40,000 bases of DNA from contig NW_026971804.1 in the NCBI RefSeq assembly GCF_026151205.1, positions 1-40,000 on the forward strand, in the 5' to 3' direction. Positions within the stretch are counted from its first letter, which is position 1. Every line of letters begins with the position of its first letter. Source of the stretch: Bolinopsis microptera (lineage: Eukaryota > Ctenophora > Tentaculata > Lobata > Bolinopsidae). Below, piece after piece: positions 1 to 11,059 of this stretch. The position numbers and the translations under genes were made by a program. The notes under the pieces are model-generated. The model was not told the DNA's origin, ran no database searches, and worked only from the letters and a program-made list of their open reading frames with translations.

Positions 1-5
1 CCCCC

Positions 6-58
6 ACGTGATGGAGTTATTAGCCTTTTTCAGGATATTCATTACTATCAATGCCATC
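6..58 (+). repeat. Direct repeat D, copy 1
   Basis: About 53 bp beginning GTGATGGAGTTAT and ending near ATCAATGCCAT. It matches 8219-8275 in the same orientation with a few mismatches and small indels. It lies outside the left arm of the giant inverted repeat. Its partner lies beyond the right arm, so the pair brackets the whole block. Confidence 0.6.
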
Positions 59-82
59 AGTAAATTTTTAAATTTTCCCTGT

Positions 83-85
<3 letters not shown>

Positions 86-147
<62 letters not shown>
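86..147 (+). repeat. Poly-C tract of about 62 bases
   Basis: An uninterrupted run of C after GTGGG. The following 150 bases are rich in C, T and A homopolymers. The length could be biological or a sequencing artefact; the over-long homopolymers across the next 2.8 kb favour an artefact contribution. Confidence 0.9.
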
Positions 148-148
<1 letters not shown>

Positions 149-299
149 AAATAAAAAATGCCCCCCTGAGGGCCCCCCCTTCCTTTTTTTTTCCCCAAAC
201 CCAAAAAATTAAAAACAAATTATTTGTTTTTAGAAGGTACCCCCGGAAAAATCTCTAAAAAAGTTTTATATCTAGAAAAAAACGCCATTTTTTTGGGGC

Positions 300-3200
300 C
301 CAATTTTCCCAAAATTTTAACGAAAATTTTAGGGTTCGGCGCCAAATAATGCTATTGAGCGCTTTTCGGCTTTTTTTTTAAAAAACCCTTTTTTACAATC
401 GTTTTTTTTTACGATTTTTAAAGGTTAAAAAAAAAATCGTTTATAATCGACTATAATCAAATTTTTAATTTAAAATAAAAGCGTTTTTTGAAATTTAAAA
501 GCGCTTTTATTAAAAACCCCGGGTAATAACGATAATAAGCCCCCCGCTAAAACGTTTTGGAAATTAAAAGCGATTTTCCAGTGTATTGGCCAAAAACGGG
601 TGGATAACCCGGTCGGCCAGATGGGGCGATTCTTAGGCGCTTTTTTGCCCCCTTTTTAAACAAGCGATTATAAGCGCTTATAAGTGGGGTGTTTTAGTTG
701 TTTGTAAAGCGAAAATTTAAAGGCCTAAAAAAGCGCTTTTTTTTTTTTGATTCGGGGAAAACGCTTAAAAGGCAAAATTCTCGCTATTTTAACCGTTTTT
801 TTACCGCTTTTCCTTCATCCGGGCCGGGTTGAGCGGGAATTTAAAGAGGCTTAAACCGTTTTTTTCGATTTTCCCAAAACCGGTGGGTTGGGGCCCAGCA
901 TCGCTTTTTTGATCACATTTCAAGTTCAAAATAAGTTAAAAAATCAATGTTTGTTGGGTGTATTAAAACCAATTTTCCATAAACGATATTTTTATTATCG
1001 GGCCCAATAATCGCTTTTTGGGCGTTTTATGGGCCCGTTTTAAAAAAACCCCCCCGTTTACAATGGGCTTTTTTTAAAACGATTATAAACGGTTAAAAAA
1101 AATCGCTTTATAATCGATTTAAATTGGTTGTCATAGTTCAAAAAAGGGGTTTTTTTAAATTTAAAAAAAGCATTTAAATAACCCTTTTTAAAGCGCTTAC
1201 TAGGTCGCTGAGCGTTTTGAAAGGGGTTTTTTCCTTAAAAGGGCCCCAAAAAAAACGGGAGGAAAAGGGGGAATTTGGGCCCCGGAAAAGGCGTTTGTAG
1301 GCTTTTTTTTAACCCATTTATAAGCATTAAAAGCGCTTAAATTGGGGGTCCCTTTTACCCTGTTTGTAAAGCGTAAATAAAGCGTTTTTAAAAAGCGTTT
1401 TTAAAAAATTGAGTCGGGAAAACGCTATTTTTCATCTTATAACCGTTTATAATCGTTTAAAATAACCCCTTTTTTTTTTTTTGGAAATCGTTTTTCGCAA
1501 ATTCTTTCGCTATTTCCCCCCGCTTTTACCGCTTTTCCATACCCATGGCCGGGTTTGGCGGGAATTAAAAAAGCGTTTATAAGTTTTTTTTCGAGCTCCC
1601 CCAAACCCTGGGGGAAACGGGGTAGTCCCCCGGAAATTTTAAAAGCGCTTTTAAAGCTTTTTTCTTTTTTCCCCCCTTAAAACCTGGTGGGAAACTTGCA
1701 TGTGTTTTTTCTGAGAAACCCGGTTTTAAACCGGCGATTCAGGTTTTTTAAAAAGGCTTTTTAGGCGCCATAAATCGCTTTTATCCCCTTTTTTCCTATC
1801 ACCCATGTCTGGGTTGGAAGAATTATAAAGGGGCTTATAAGCTTTTTTTTTCCAATGCTCCCCCTTACCTGGTGGGAGGGGGGATTCCCCGGGAATTTAA
1901 AAGCGCTTATAAGCCTTTTTAAAATCCCCCCCTAACCGGGTGGGAAAGGGGGGAGTGCCCGGTTTTTAAAAGCGCTTATAACGATTCTAAATTCCCCCTT
2001 AAAACCTGGTGGGAAAACTGGAGGATTTCCCACTTGAATGTGCTTTTCTGAGCAATTGGGGTGCACCGGCAGAGTGGGTTTAAAAAACGCTTATAGGCGC
2101 TTATGATGCTTTTTCCCACTTTTCCTATCACCATGTCAGGGGGTTGGCAAAAATTTATAAAGCGCTTATAAGCTTTTTTCAACGGGGCCCTTTACCGGGG
2201 TCGGAAGGGGGAAGTCCCCGAAATTTTAAAAAGCGTTATAAGGGGTTTTTTCAAGCCCCCCCAAACCGGTGGGAATGGGGTAGGGGCCCGGGAAATTTTA
2301 GAAGCGCTTTTTAACGATTTCTAAATTTCCCCCTTTAAACCCGGGTGGGAAATGGAGGTCCCCCTTCCCATGTTTTTTCCTGAAAAACCTGGGGTGCCCC
2401 CGTTAGGAGCAGGTTTTAAAAAGCGCTAAAGGCGCTTATGATCGCTTTCTACCGTTTTTTTCCCATTACCCATTTTTATTGGCAAGAATTATAAGCGTTT
2501 AATTAAGCGCTTTTTTAAATTTCTGCCACTAACCGGGTTTTTTTTCCCCCCCAAAACGGAGGGGTGCCCCGGATTAAAAGGCGCTTAAAAACCTTTTCAA
2601 TGCTCCCCCTAACCTGGTCAACCTGGTGGGAAAATGGAGATTTGCCCACTCTTTATGTGTTTTTCTGAGCAACCGGGGGTTAACCCGGGAAAGAGTAAAG
2701 GTTTTAAAAAAGGCTTATGGCGTTTTATGATCGCTTATCTTGTATCTCCCGTTTCCCCCCTTCACCCATGGGCTGGTTGCGGAATTAGAAAGACTTAAAA
2801 TGCTTTTTTTTTGCTGCCCCAAAGGTTAAAAAGCGGTTAAAACCAATTAAAAAATCATTTTTTAATTGCGGGTTTTTTTAACTTTTTCCCGTTTTATCAA
2901 TTTTGGGCAAAATGGATTTAAACTTTTGTTTGACTGGCGTTTGGGAAGCCAACCCAAGTTTGCAAAGTGAAAGGCGGAAAAAGTTCCCCAAACAAAAATT
3001 TCAGAAATTGAAAAGCGTTTTTCAACGTTAATTTATTGTTGTTAAGGGTGGTGGTTGCCCTGGGGGCCCGGTCGTGCGCGCGCGTCATGGACATCTTCAT
3101 ACACACTTCAATTCAAAAACTTCAAAAAAAAAATATAGTAAAATTAAAATTTAAAAATTAATTGCGCTGGGCCAGCTCAGTCTTAAACCCGAGAAAGGAC

Positions 3201-3656
3201 AAGCCTTTTAAATCGGGCATTCCAAGGAATCTCTATGGGGGGCCTGAGCGAGTCACGAGGGTTGGGGAAAAAAGGGGGGGTTCTCATTAAAAGTTAGTTG
3301 TTGCTCCCCCAAATTCACGAAACTTTTCTTAATAAATTTCTTGAACAAAAGAACAAGTGCCGTTTTGACTCCCAAAATGGGGAAAAAAGTAATAAATTTT
3401 TAAAATCCCGCTAGTAAAGCCCCGCGGGGGTGCGGGGCTTTTTTTGGATACTTGAAAAAATTTGGTTATTAGATAGTTATAGTAAAACTGCAACAAATAA
3501 ACCGCGCCAGCTTGCGCGTTTGAGTAGCTTCTACGAAATCGCTCGCCCAAATTTTAAGAGAATTCTTGTGAAAAAGCCGTTGGGTATGACATTGATCTAA
3601 ATTGGAGTATTTTTTGGACGCTGATCCCGAATCACCGGCCATGACGTAGGGTAAAA
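300..3656 (-). repeat. Left arm of giant inverted repeat (degraded copy)
   Basis: Read on the minus strand, this arm follows 4557-7235. For example, 2090-2180 in reverse matches about 5810-5890, 3051-3110 matches about 5040-5110, and 3481-3656 matches 4557-4735 at roughly 90% identity. The part between about 300 and 1560 contains two successive copies of the material found once at about 6780-7230, so this arm is about 680 bp longer. Homopolymers are consistently longer than in the right arm. No gene is supported here; the short ORFs are repeat translations. A 73-residue minus ORF at 3329-3550 mirrors one at 4662 in the other arm. Confidence 0.8.
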
Positions 3657-4556
3657 ACCGTGTTAGTCACGTGACAGGCTAGTAAAAACATGATTTCGAT
3701 TGTTTTAGGGCTCATGTTAGGGTTTGGGTTGTGGTACGCGGGTTAGCTTCGGGGTTATGTTTGGGATTAGGGTTGATGTAAAATTGTTTTGTACTGCAAA
3801 ACCATAAAAACCAAGGTCACGTGAAATTTTTGGGCGAGCGAAATAGCAAGAGCCGGTTTTTATACAAAAATAAGCGTACACATGATATACAATGCAATAA
3901 AATAGGTAGTGCGCCATGCATCGACAGTGAGCCGCGCGTGCCGACTGTAGGATGGTTTTTTAGCGCTAATTTCGGCGAGCACAATTTTCTTCAAACAAAT
4001 AAATATTGAATATCCTTCCCGACCTTTGATTGCTACAAAAATTGTTAAGCTTACTTATAAACTTACAAGAAAGGTGTCCGAAAAGTTTAAAGCATATCCA
4101 ACCATCAGACTGAGACATTATGTTACAGCTAAAAGCAGCGTATTTTGCTCCATTTTGATCACTATATTAACTCCGATATCCACCAAATTTTTCGGACAGT
4201 TGTGAAAGCCCTATTGGAAGGTCGTCGCCAATTTCAGAATGATCTCATTCAAGGAACTGAAGATATATCCAAATAATACGACAAAAATCAACGAATTTGG
4301 TCAAATTTGGTCAAATTTCGCAACTTTTACAGCTAATTTTGCTCCAAAAGCCGCGCACCATCAAATATGGCACCTAGGCGAAACTCACTGATCTTTCCAA
4401 AAAGGTATGACAAATTTGGTATTGTGAAAATTCTCACAGTCTCTAGAAAACAATGGTACAAAAAATTTTAAAATCCGAGCAAGTTTATTTTTATGGTGCA
4501 CCCCCTAAATAAAGCTAAGAGTAAGCTAAGAGTAACTCCAAACTCTCCAGGGAAAT
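3657..4556. other. Spacer of giant inverted repeat, no gene seen
   Basis: About 900 bp of non-palindromic sequence between the two arms. It contains degenerate TTAGGG-like words near 3715-3780 and two CACGTG motifs near 3670 and 3819. Two overlapping 60-odd-residue ORFs at 3717-4009 lie on opposite strands and resemble nothing I know. Confidence 0.6.
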
Positions 4557-7235
4557 ATTTTACCCTACGTCATGGCGGGTGATTCGGGATCAGCGTCTAA
4601 AAATACACCGATTTAGATCAATGTCATACCAAAAGCCTTTTCACAAGAAGTTTCTTAAAATTTGGGCGAGCGATTTCGTAGGAGCGACTCAAACGCGCAA
4701 GCTGGCGCGGTTTATTTGTTGCAGTTTTACTATTTAATAACCAAATTTTACAATTTTATCTCAGCACGCCTGCACGCGCGCGGCTTTACTAGCGTATATA
4801 TACATTACTTTTTTTTCTTATTGGTAGTCAGCGTGTACTTGTTTTTATGTCCAAGATTGATTATGAACAAGTACGTGAATGCTGGTCACGCACACATGCT
4901 AACTTTCAATGAGTACCGCACTTTTTTCAGACGTCGTGATTCGCTCAGCCCGACTAGAGATTCCTTGGAATGACATGATTGAACAGGCTTGCAATAATTT
5001 AATTTCATATACTATATTTTTCTTTTGCAAGTTCTGAATGTGAAGTGTGTATGACTGATGTCGATGACGCAGCGCGCATCGACCGCCACCAGGACAACCA
5101 CCACCATTAACAACATATAAATTAACGCTTGCAAGCGCTTTACAATTTTTGACAATTATTGGTCGGAGAACTTTGCCGCGCCGTGCACTTAGCCTTCTTG
5201 CTTGGCTTCTAGATCGCCAGTCAACAACTATGTTTAAATCCATGTTGATAAATGATAGATAAATCGGTAAAAACCAGCAATAAAAGTGAATGTAATCGCT
5301 TATAACCGCTTTTCAAATCCTTAGGGGCAGCATTAAAAAAGCGCTTATAAGCGCTTTCTAATTCCTGCCAACCAGCCCATGGGTGATGCCGATGGGAAAA
5401 GCGGTAGATAAGCGATCATAAGCGCCTATAAGCGCTTTTTAAATCCTGACTCTGCCGGTGCACCCCAGGTTGCTCAGAAAAGCACATACGAGTGGGCACT
5501 CTCCAGTTCCGACCAGGTTGAAGGGAATTGAGAAATCGCTTACAAGCGCTTCTTAATTCCGGGCACTCCCCCCGTTGCGACCAGGTTAGGGGCAGCATTG
5601 TAGCGCGATGCGTTACTGAGCCGCGCCGCGCACTCAATAAGGCTTCTCACAGCGACATGATCGGCGAAATGCGCTACCTGTGCCGCGCCGAGCTGCCATG
5701 AATTGACATCGTCAATTAAGGGGCAGCATTGAAAAAGTGCTTATAAGCGCCTTTTAATTCTGGGCACTCCCCCGTTGCGACCAGGTTAGTGGCAGCATTG
5801 AAAAATCAAAAAGCGCTTATAAGCGCTTTCTAATTCCTGCCAACCAGGCCATGGGCGATAGGAAAAGCGGTAGAAAAGCAATCATAAGCGCCTAAAAGCG
5901 CTTTTAAATCCTGACTCTGCCGGTGCACCCCAGGTTGCACAGAAAAGAACTTATAAGCGGGCACTCTGATTTCCAGTTCCGACCAGGTTAAGGGGGATTC
6001 AGAAGTCGCTTATAAGCGCTTATTAATTCCAGGCACTCCCCCGTTCCGACCAGGTTAGGGGCAGCATTGAAAAAACGCTTATAAGCGCTTTATAATTCTT
6101 GCCAACCAGGCCATGGGTGATGGGAAAAGCGGTAGAAAAGCAATCATAAGCGCCTATATGAGTATAAGCGCTTTTAAATCCTGACTCTGCCGGTGCACCC
6201 CAGGTTGCTCAGAAAAGCACATGCAAGTGGGCACTCTCCAGTTCCGACCAGGTGGAAGGGAATTGAGAAATCGTTTATAAGCGCTTTTTAATTCCGGGCA
6301 CACCCCCGTTCCGAACAGGTTAGGGGCAGCATTGAAAAAACGCTTATAAGCGCTTTATAATTCTTGCCAACCAGGCCATGGGTGATAGAAAAAGCGGTAG
6401 AAAAGCGATCATAAGCGCCTATAAGCGCTTTTAAATCCTGACTCTGCCGGTGCACCCCAGGTTGCTCTGGGGTGCACTCTCCAGTTCCGACCAGGTTAAG
6501 GGGAATTGAGAAATCGCTTATAAGCGCTTTTAAATTCCGGGCACTACCTGAGTACCCCGTTCCGACCAGGTTAGGGGCGGCATTGAAAAAGCGCTTATAA
6601 GCGCTTTTAAATTCCGGGCACTCCCCCGTTCCGACCAGGTTAGGGGCAGCATCGAAAAAGCGCTTATAAGTGCTTTTTAATTCCTGCTCACCTGGCCATG
6701 GATGATAGGAAAAGTGGTAAAAGCGGTGAAATAGCAATGAATTAGCCGTAATAATAAGCGATTTCTAAAAAAACGCTTATAATCGATTATAAGCGGTTAT
6801 AAGATGTAATATAGCGTTTTCCTGACTCAATTTTAAAAGCGCTTATAAGCGCTTTATTTACGCTTTACAAACAGCTAAATTGCACCCCAATTATAAGCGT
6901 TTATAATCGCTTATAAATGGTTCAAAAAAGCGCCTACGAATCGCTTATCCGGCCAACCGCTTATCCACCCGTTTTTGGCGCCAATCCTACTGGAAAACCG
7001 CTTTCAAATCGCTCAGCGACGCTAGTAAACGCTTAAAAGCGCTTATAAGCGCTTTTAAATTAAAAAAGCGCTTTTTTGAATTATGACACCAATTATAGTC
7101 GATTATAAGCGATTTTTTTTGAACCGTTTATAATCGTAAAAAAGCGATTGTAAACGGTTTAAAAAAAAAAAGCGCCGAGAAAGCGCCCAATAAGCGATTA
7201 TTGGCGCCGATAATAAAATATCGTTTATGGAAACT
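4557..7235 (+). repeat. Right arm of giant inverted repeat (clean copy)
   Basis: Reverse complement of the left arm. The inner part (4557-5240) carries a 103-residue plus ORF at 4662-4973 and a 114-residue minus ORF at 4899-5243. Neither has a recognisable domain, and the first has a diverged counterpart in the left arm. The outer part is a tandem array (5280-6740) followed by AGCGCTT-rich sequence to 7235. Two arms with a 900-bp spacer fit a fold-back element or a palindromic duplication. Confidence 0.8.
5280..6740 (+). repeat. Tandem array of about 265-bp units with an 18-bp palindromic core
   Basis: The landmark CCATGG recurs near 5377, 5849, 6112, 6377 and 6697, and CACCCCAGGTTG near 5461, 5926, 6198 and 6452, giving spacings near 263-265 bp plus longer or shorter variants. 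Each unit holds several copies of the perfect palindrome AAGCGCTTATAAGCGCTT or close variants, separated by phrases such as GTTCCGACCAGGTTAGGGG. A 149-residue minus ORF (6288-6737) is only a translation of these repeats, with recurrent YKRFFNAAPNLVGTGEC-like blocks, and is not a credible gene. Confidence 0.85.
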
Positions 7236-7244
7236 TGCCTTAAA

Positions 7245-7610
7245 CAGCAATTGAATTTTAGGAATTCAGCACAATAGAAGTGTTATCACGAAAAAGCACT
7301 TGAAAAGGGTCATTTTTTACTAACCTTCAATTCTCGTTGAACTGGTTGAAGCTGATATCCTCTCTTTCTTCCTGTTGAACATTCGTATAGTCTTTATACA
7401 GCATCGTCTTCGTTCCTGGAGTTGGTTATTAATAACTTGAGATAAGAGTAAATTATCATTAATTGACGATATAAAGATCTTCTCGCTTTTGCCATTTGAA
7501 ATGGAAAGCACCGGATTTCCAGTCAGTTTCTAATATTTACTAGACAATATCACCAAGCTATCAATGGCGTATGTTATTACAATTGACTAGATTCTACGTA
7601 TTAAGTATAG
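7245..7610 (+). repeat. Direct repeat E, copy 1
   Basis: Starts at AATTGAATTTTAGGAATTC and runs to about GATTCTACGTA. It aligns with 8447-8825 in the same orientation, with several indels. It follows the right arm of the inverted repeat immediately. No protein is recognisable in either copy. Confidence 0.75.
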
Positions 7611-8218
7611 GTACGTACCGTAATTGTAGCTGCTGATAAAAGCTGAAAGTAGGTTTAAAAACGAAGGCAAATAAGTTTGCTTTTCTAAGGTTGTTATATA
7701 TCAGGGCTGGATAAACTTCAGCAGTTCAAAACTAATTAAAACACTACAAATCTATTACATTTATTGAGTATTATGTAACGCGATGGAAATATTTTAAGCG
7801 GGTAATATTATCCTGTCCAAACCCAGGATACATAACATGAAGACTTTGTTGTAACTTTGTATGAGAAGTATTAAAATAAGCCTAATAATGTTAAAATTTT
7901 TTGGATATTGATTGAGCAGTTTTTTGAAAGATTTCGACGAAAAGAGTAATCCTCCGCTTCTTAGCTTCTTGTACTTGCTGCTCACAGCTCATAAAATGGT
8001 CAACAAAGGATTCATATCTTTTCAGTTGAAAGGTTCGTTCCTACTAAGTAAGGGTCTGAAACAAATTGTTATAATATGATATAATAGCAATACATCAAAC
8101 CTTTGTTAAATCTTTGAATAGATTTTGAATTTAATTTAATGTTAAATACATATTTATAAATAATATGTATTTAACATTGAATAATTTTTATGAATGTTTA
8201 AAAACACAAATATGACTC
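7611..8218. other. AT-rich spacer with a small perfect hairpin, no gene seen
   Basis: Sequence between repeat E copy 1 and repeat D copy 2. A 17-bp perfect inverted repeat at 8138-8154 and 8162-8178 has a 7-nt loop. Otherwise nothing is recognisable; a 63-residue minus ORF at 7794-7985 has no known features. Confidence 0.5.
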
Positions 8219-8275
8219 ACAGTGATGGAGTTATGTGTCTTTTTTCAGGGTATTCATCACTTATCAATGCCATGA
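8219..8275 (+). repeat. Direct repeat D, copy 2
   Basis: Matches 6-58 in direct orientation. Here it is only about 170 bp upstream of repeat E copy 2. At the first locus, D and E are separated by about 7.2 kb that includes the giant inverted repeat. Confidence 0.6.
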
Positions 8276-8446
8276 AGCTCGTTTCTGTAATCTGTATTCT
8301 GAAATGGTGATTTGGTTGCTGAGTGACACATTATTTCTGGTATTGTACATGTAATTTCTGGTAATCAACACGGTTCATGTTCAAAATGTAAAATTTGGTC
8401 ACAGTTAAATTGAAAATAATTTAGATAATAGCAATGTGTTTTAAAG

Positions 8447-8825
8447 AGCAATTGAATTTTAGGAATTCAGCACAATAGAAGTGTTGCAGTATATGACGAA
8501 AAAAAACAAACACTTTAATTGGACATTTTTCTTACTACCATGAATTCTCATAGATTAATTGGAGGTGATATTCTCTCTCTTTCTTCCTGTTCATCTCTAT
8601 TCTGTCGAAATTCGTATAGACTTTATACATCATCGTCATTGTTCCTGGGGTTGTTAATTAGTAACTTGAGATAGGAGTAGATTATCTTTAGACCTTATTA
8701 AGATCTTCTGGCTTTTGTCATTTGAAATGGAAATCACCGGATTTGCGGTTAGTTTCTAATATTTGCTAGACTATATTATTAAGGGTTTATGTTGTAACAT
8801 TGAGCTAGATTCTACGTACATCTCA
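8447..8825 (+). repeat. Direct repeat E, copy 2
   Basis: Second copy of the 360-380-bp repeat seen at 7245-7610. Shared words include GAATTTTAGGAATTCAGC, CTCTCTTTCTTCCTGTT and GCCATTTGAAATGGAAA-like stretches. Confidence 0.75.
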
Positions 8826-9314
8826 CGATTGCATTAAGTGTTTTATTTTAATTTGATATATTTATGAAACAAAGTGTTTTACTATGTTAGAAAGAAAATG
8901 CATCCTTTGTTAAATTTTTGAATTTAAATTGATTTTACATTTTATTTTGCTTTGTCAAATGCTGTTGTGTTGAGATCTCAGAGCAGGTTACCTCGATAAC
9001 TTTTCTGGGGACTTATGGGTATTGGGTTTCTGCTGTCATACTTTTCCACCCGGAAAACTCCAACATCCTTTTTTATTTAGATATCTAAGTTAGATTGCAG
9101 TATCATCTGAGCTATTTGTCATAGCCCATCAACTGTAAGATTAGATAAATCAGTTTTCTATAGTAATATAGCCATTAACCAACTCTCCCCCTTAAGACAT
9201 TATTTTACCCCCTTTCACCGGTTATGCTGATACTATCCTGGTTGTATGAAGAGTTTAGTTATCCTTTTGTAGTGATGATATGGTCATTTAGCATATCCGC
9301 TTTTACAAATATAC
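8826..9314. other. Intergenic or intronic sequence, no confident feature
   Basis: AT-rich sequence. On the minus strand near 8975-9030 there is a weak hint of a decayed sushi-like fragment (VIEVTCSE), but a stop lies just upstream and it cannot be called an exon. Confidence 0.4.
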
Positions 9315-9509
9315 CTGTATTTATACACTCAGGTTCATTAAAATCGAAAATAAATTCCGTTCCTGAGGTGCAGGTCACCTCGCTGCTTCCTTTATTGAGA
9401 GCTCTGTATTCAACACAATTCACTTCCACCACGGTTCCTGGGACTACTGGGAACTGTGTTGTTGTTCTGATCGCAGTTCTCCACTCAGCCTTCAGTCCCG
9501 TACAGCTCA
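9315..9509 (-). CDS. Exon encoding a sushi/CCP-like module (partial gene)
   Basis: A 195-bp minus-strand exon of 65 codons, bounded by an acceptor CAG at 9510-9512 and a GTATAT donor just below 9315, with phase-1 introns on both sides. It translates to a module with four cysteines in the contexts SCTG, VNC, VTC and PEC, with the phrases PVVPGTVVEVNC and SSEVTCTSGTEF. The spacing fits a sushi/complement control protein fold, usually about 60 residues with two disulfides, although the tryptophan usual between the third and fourth cysteines is missing. Such modules are extracellular and typically mediate adhesion or ligand binding. It lies downstream of the ephrin-like exon at 9861-9766 on the same strand and is probably a later exon of the same gene. 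No start or stop codon of the gene is visible. The exon is well supported; the specific function is unknown. Confidence 0.72.
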
Positions 9510-9765
9510 CTGTCGATATGTCATATTAAATCACGTAAAACTGATTAATAAGGGTTATTTTGACGGTTTCTTATGTTCTCTTCCGCAGTTCCGCGATTTA
9601 GTTTTCCTGTCCCAACCCGAATCCTTTCAAGCAACCTCAAATATAACTATACTATCGTTCGCTTAGGGGTCCAAGTCTCACATACTGTATACAATTTACT
9701 ATTCTGTAGCGCAGTTAAATAAAATTTAAAACATAACAATAATATAAGATTTAAAGTTATCTTAC

Positions 9766-9861
9766 CACAGGCAGTTTTGTTAGTGTTTGGTTTCCATCCA
9801 GCTTCACATGTCTCACAGCTTGCCATAGCATCATTCCGATATGTTCCTTCCCCACACGGCT
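9766..9861 (-). CDS. Exon type A, ephrin-receptor-like cysteine module (minus-strand copy)
   Basis: A 96-bp minus-strand exon encoding 32 residues with the cysteine pattern CX12CX2CX12C, beginning EPCGEGTYRNDAM. The acceptor (AATTCCAG) and donor (GTAAG) match those of the plus-strand type A exons. Introns are phase 1, so the first Glu codon is split. The spacing matches the GCC2_GCC3/ephrin-receptor-like family of disulfide-rich extracellular repeats. It differs from the plus-strand copies by an AGWKPNTNK stretch in place of AGLTPNSDK. Its upstream intron carries the 3' half of the same B-to-A intron seen near 11204-11540, in reverse, up to about 10316. It therefore appears to be the natural continuation of the plus-strand cluster after an inversion. 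Confidence 0.75.
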
Positions 9862-10181
9862 CTGGAATTATAACGTTATATATTATTACAACTGGTAAAT
9901 CGTTGTGGAAGATAAGGAAATCGTTATTATATAAGTACACTTCAGATGTGTTTCAATTAAATTTGATTTAAAACAATAGGTGAATAATTAAATATCCACA
10001 CAACCACGGTTTTCTTATAGAATTATTACCACCCAGACCAGGGACATAACAAAAGGATTTCGCTATTATTTTGGCCAAAAATCGCGATACTGCGAATTAC
10101 ATTTCGCGGTATATTAAACTATACATAAAATTTGTCGCAAATAATGGGAAAAAACGCGATTCCGTACATGCCGCGATTTCC

Positions 10182-10316
10182 GTTTGTCCCTGACCCAGAC
10201 TCTTACGGTTCTTGTCTTTTCGTACCACAAATTTGCCTTCTTGATTCTAAGCCCTATCTGGCGCCTTATCCTTATCCCGTCTTAACCCTTAGCCTATCTT
10301 TGCCCCTCTATATCAG
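10182..10316 (-). repeat. Intronic interspersed repeat, inverted copy
   Basis: Reverse complement of about 11255-11370 and 11990-12110. It contains the word GATAAGGGTTAAGACGGGAT on the minus strand. It ends abruptly at about 10316, which is one inferred inversion breakpoint. Confidence 0.7.
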
Positions 10317-10350
10317 TTGTGTAGGATAATTTTTGACGCAATTTAAACTT
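10317..10350 (-). repeat. Left half of a split interspersed repeat at an inversion breakpoint
   Basis: Read on the minus strand this matches 18760-18790 (GTTTAAAT...CAAAAA..ATCCTACACA) with few mismatches. The continuation of that repeat is missing here; it is found at 12759-12822. Confidence 0.65.
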
Positions 10351-10516
10351 ACTAACAAAAAATACTATTAGCTTTCTCCCTGTGACCACGGGTTTTCTAG
10401 TATTGTTATAAATCTAATGTTATTGTAACACATCTTAACTGCACTTAAATAGTTATATAATAACGATTTTCTTATCTTCCACTACGATTTACCAATTTTA
10501 AATTTATTAATTCCAG

Positions 10517-10612
10517 AGCCGTGTGGAAAAGGAACATATCGGAATGATGCTATGACAAGCTGTGAGACATGTGACGCTGGATTGACACCAAACTCTGATA
10601 AAACAGCCTGTG
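10517..10612 (+). CDS. Exon type A, ephrin-receptor-like module, plus cluster exon 1
   Basis: A 96-bp exon between an AATTCCAG acceptor and a GTAAG donor, with phase-1 introns on both sides. It encodes 32 residues beginning EPCGKGTYRNDAM with CX12CX2CX12C cysteine spacing, as in GCC2_GCC3/ephrin-receptor-like repeats of extracellular proteins. It is the first recognisable exon of the plus-strand cluster. The 130 bp before it resemble the 3' half of the B-to-A introns, so it once followed other modules. No start codon or signal peptide is visible upstream. It is very close to the type A exons at 10800, 11541 and 12279, which shows recent tandem duplication. Confidence 0.72.
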
Positions 10613-10799
10613 GTAAGATAACTTTGAAGCTTATTAAATTAAATATTATTGTTATGTTTTAAATTTGAATTAACTGTGCTATAGAATGAAAACTGAGGAC
10701 ATTGGTACTCACAATAACTTCTTGATATTAATATACTTATATAATAACGATTTTCTTATCTTCCACAAAAATTTGCCATTTGTAACGTTATAATTGTAG

Positions 10800-10895
10800 A
10801 GCCGTGTGGAGAAAAATTATATCGGAATGATGCTATGACAAGCTGTGAGATATGTGACGCTGGATTGACACCAAACTCTGACAAAACAGCCTGTG
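10800..10895 (+). CDS. Exon type A, ephrin-receptor-like module, plus cluster exon 2
   Basis: A 96-bp phase 1-1 exon, acceptor TTGTAG and donor GTAAG, encoding a 32-residue CX12CX2CX12C module. Compared with the other type A exons it reads GEKLYRND instead of GEGTYRND and CEIC instead of CETC. The family's short glycine-tyrosine motif after the first cysteine is therefore altered, but all four cysteines are kept. It follows another type A exon directly, whereas the rest of the cluster alternates A and B. Confidence 0.72.
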
Positions 10896-11059
10896 GTAAG
10901 ATAACTTTAAAGCTTATATTTAATATTATTGTTGTGTTTTAAATTTGAATTAACTGTGCTATAGAATGAAAATCGAGGATATTGTTACTCACAATAACAT
11001 CTTAATATTACTAAGGTAGTTCAAACGAATTGCTGCTTAAAGATTTACTAATTCTTCAG

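Noticed and set aside
3420-3445. GC-rich hairpin followed by T run, like a bacterial terminator
   Set aside because: It lies in the error-prone left arm, the mirrored site in the right arm lacks the same stem, and the window is eukaryotic.
3711-3790. Telomere-like TTAGGG words
   Set aside because: Only scattered degenerate GGGTT/TTAGGG words, not a tandem telomeric repeat.
6288-6737. 149-residue minus ORF with repeated YKRFFNAAPNLVGTG blocks
   Set aside because: It is the translation of the 265-bp tandem repeats. The same peptide words appear in other frames and in the left arm with disrupted frames.
8975-9030. Second sushi-like exon on the minus strand (VIEVTCSE)
   Set aside because: Too short, a stop lies just upstream, and no convincing acceptor-donor pair frames it.
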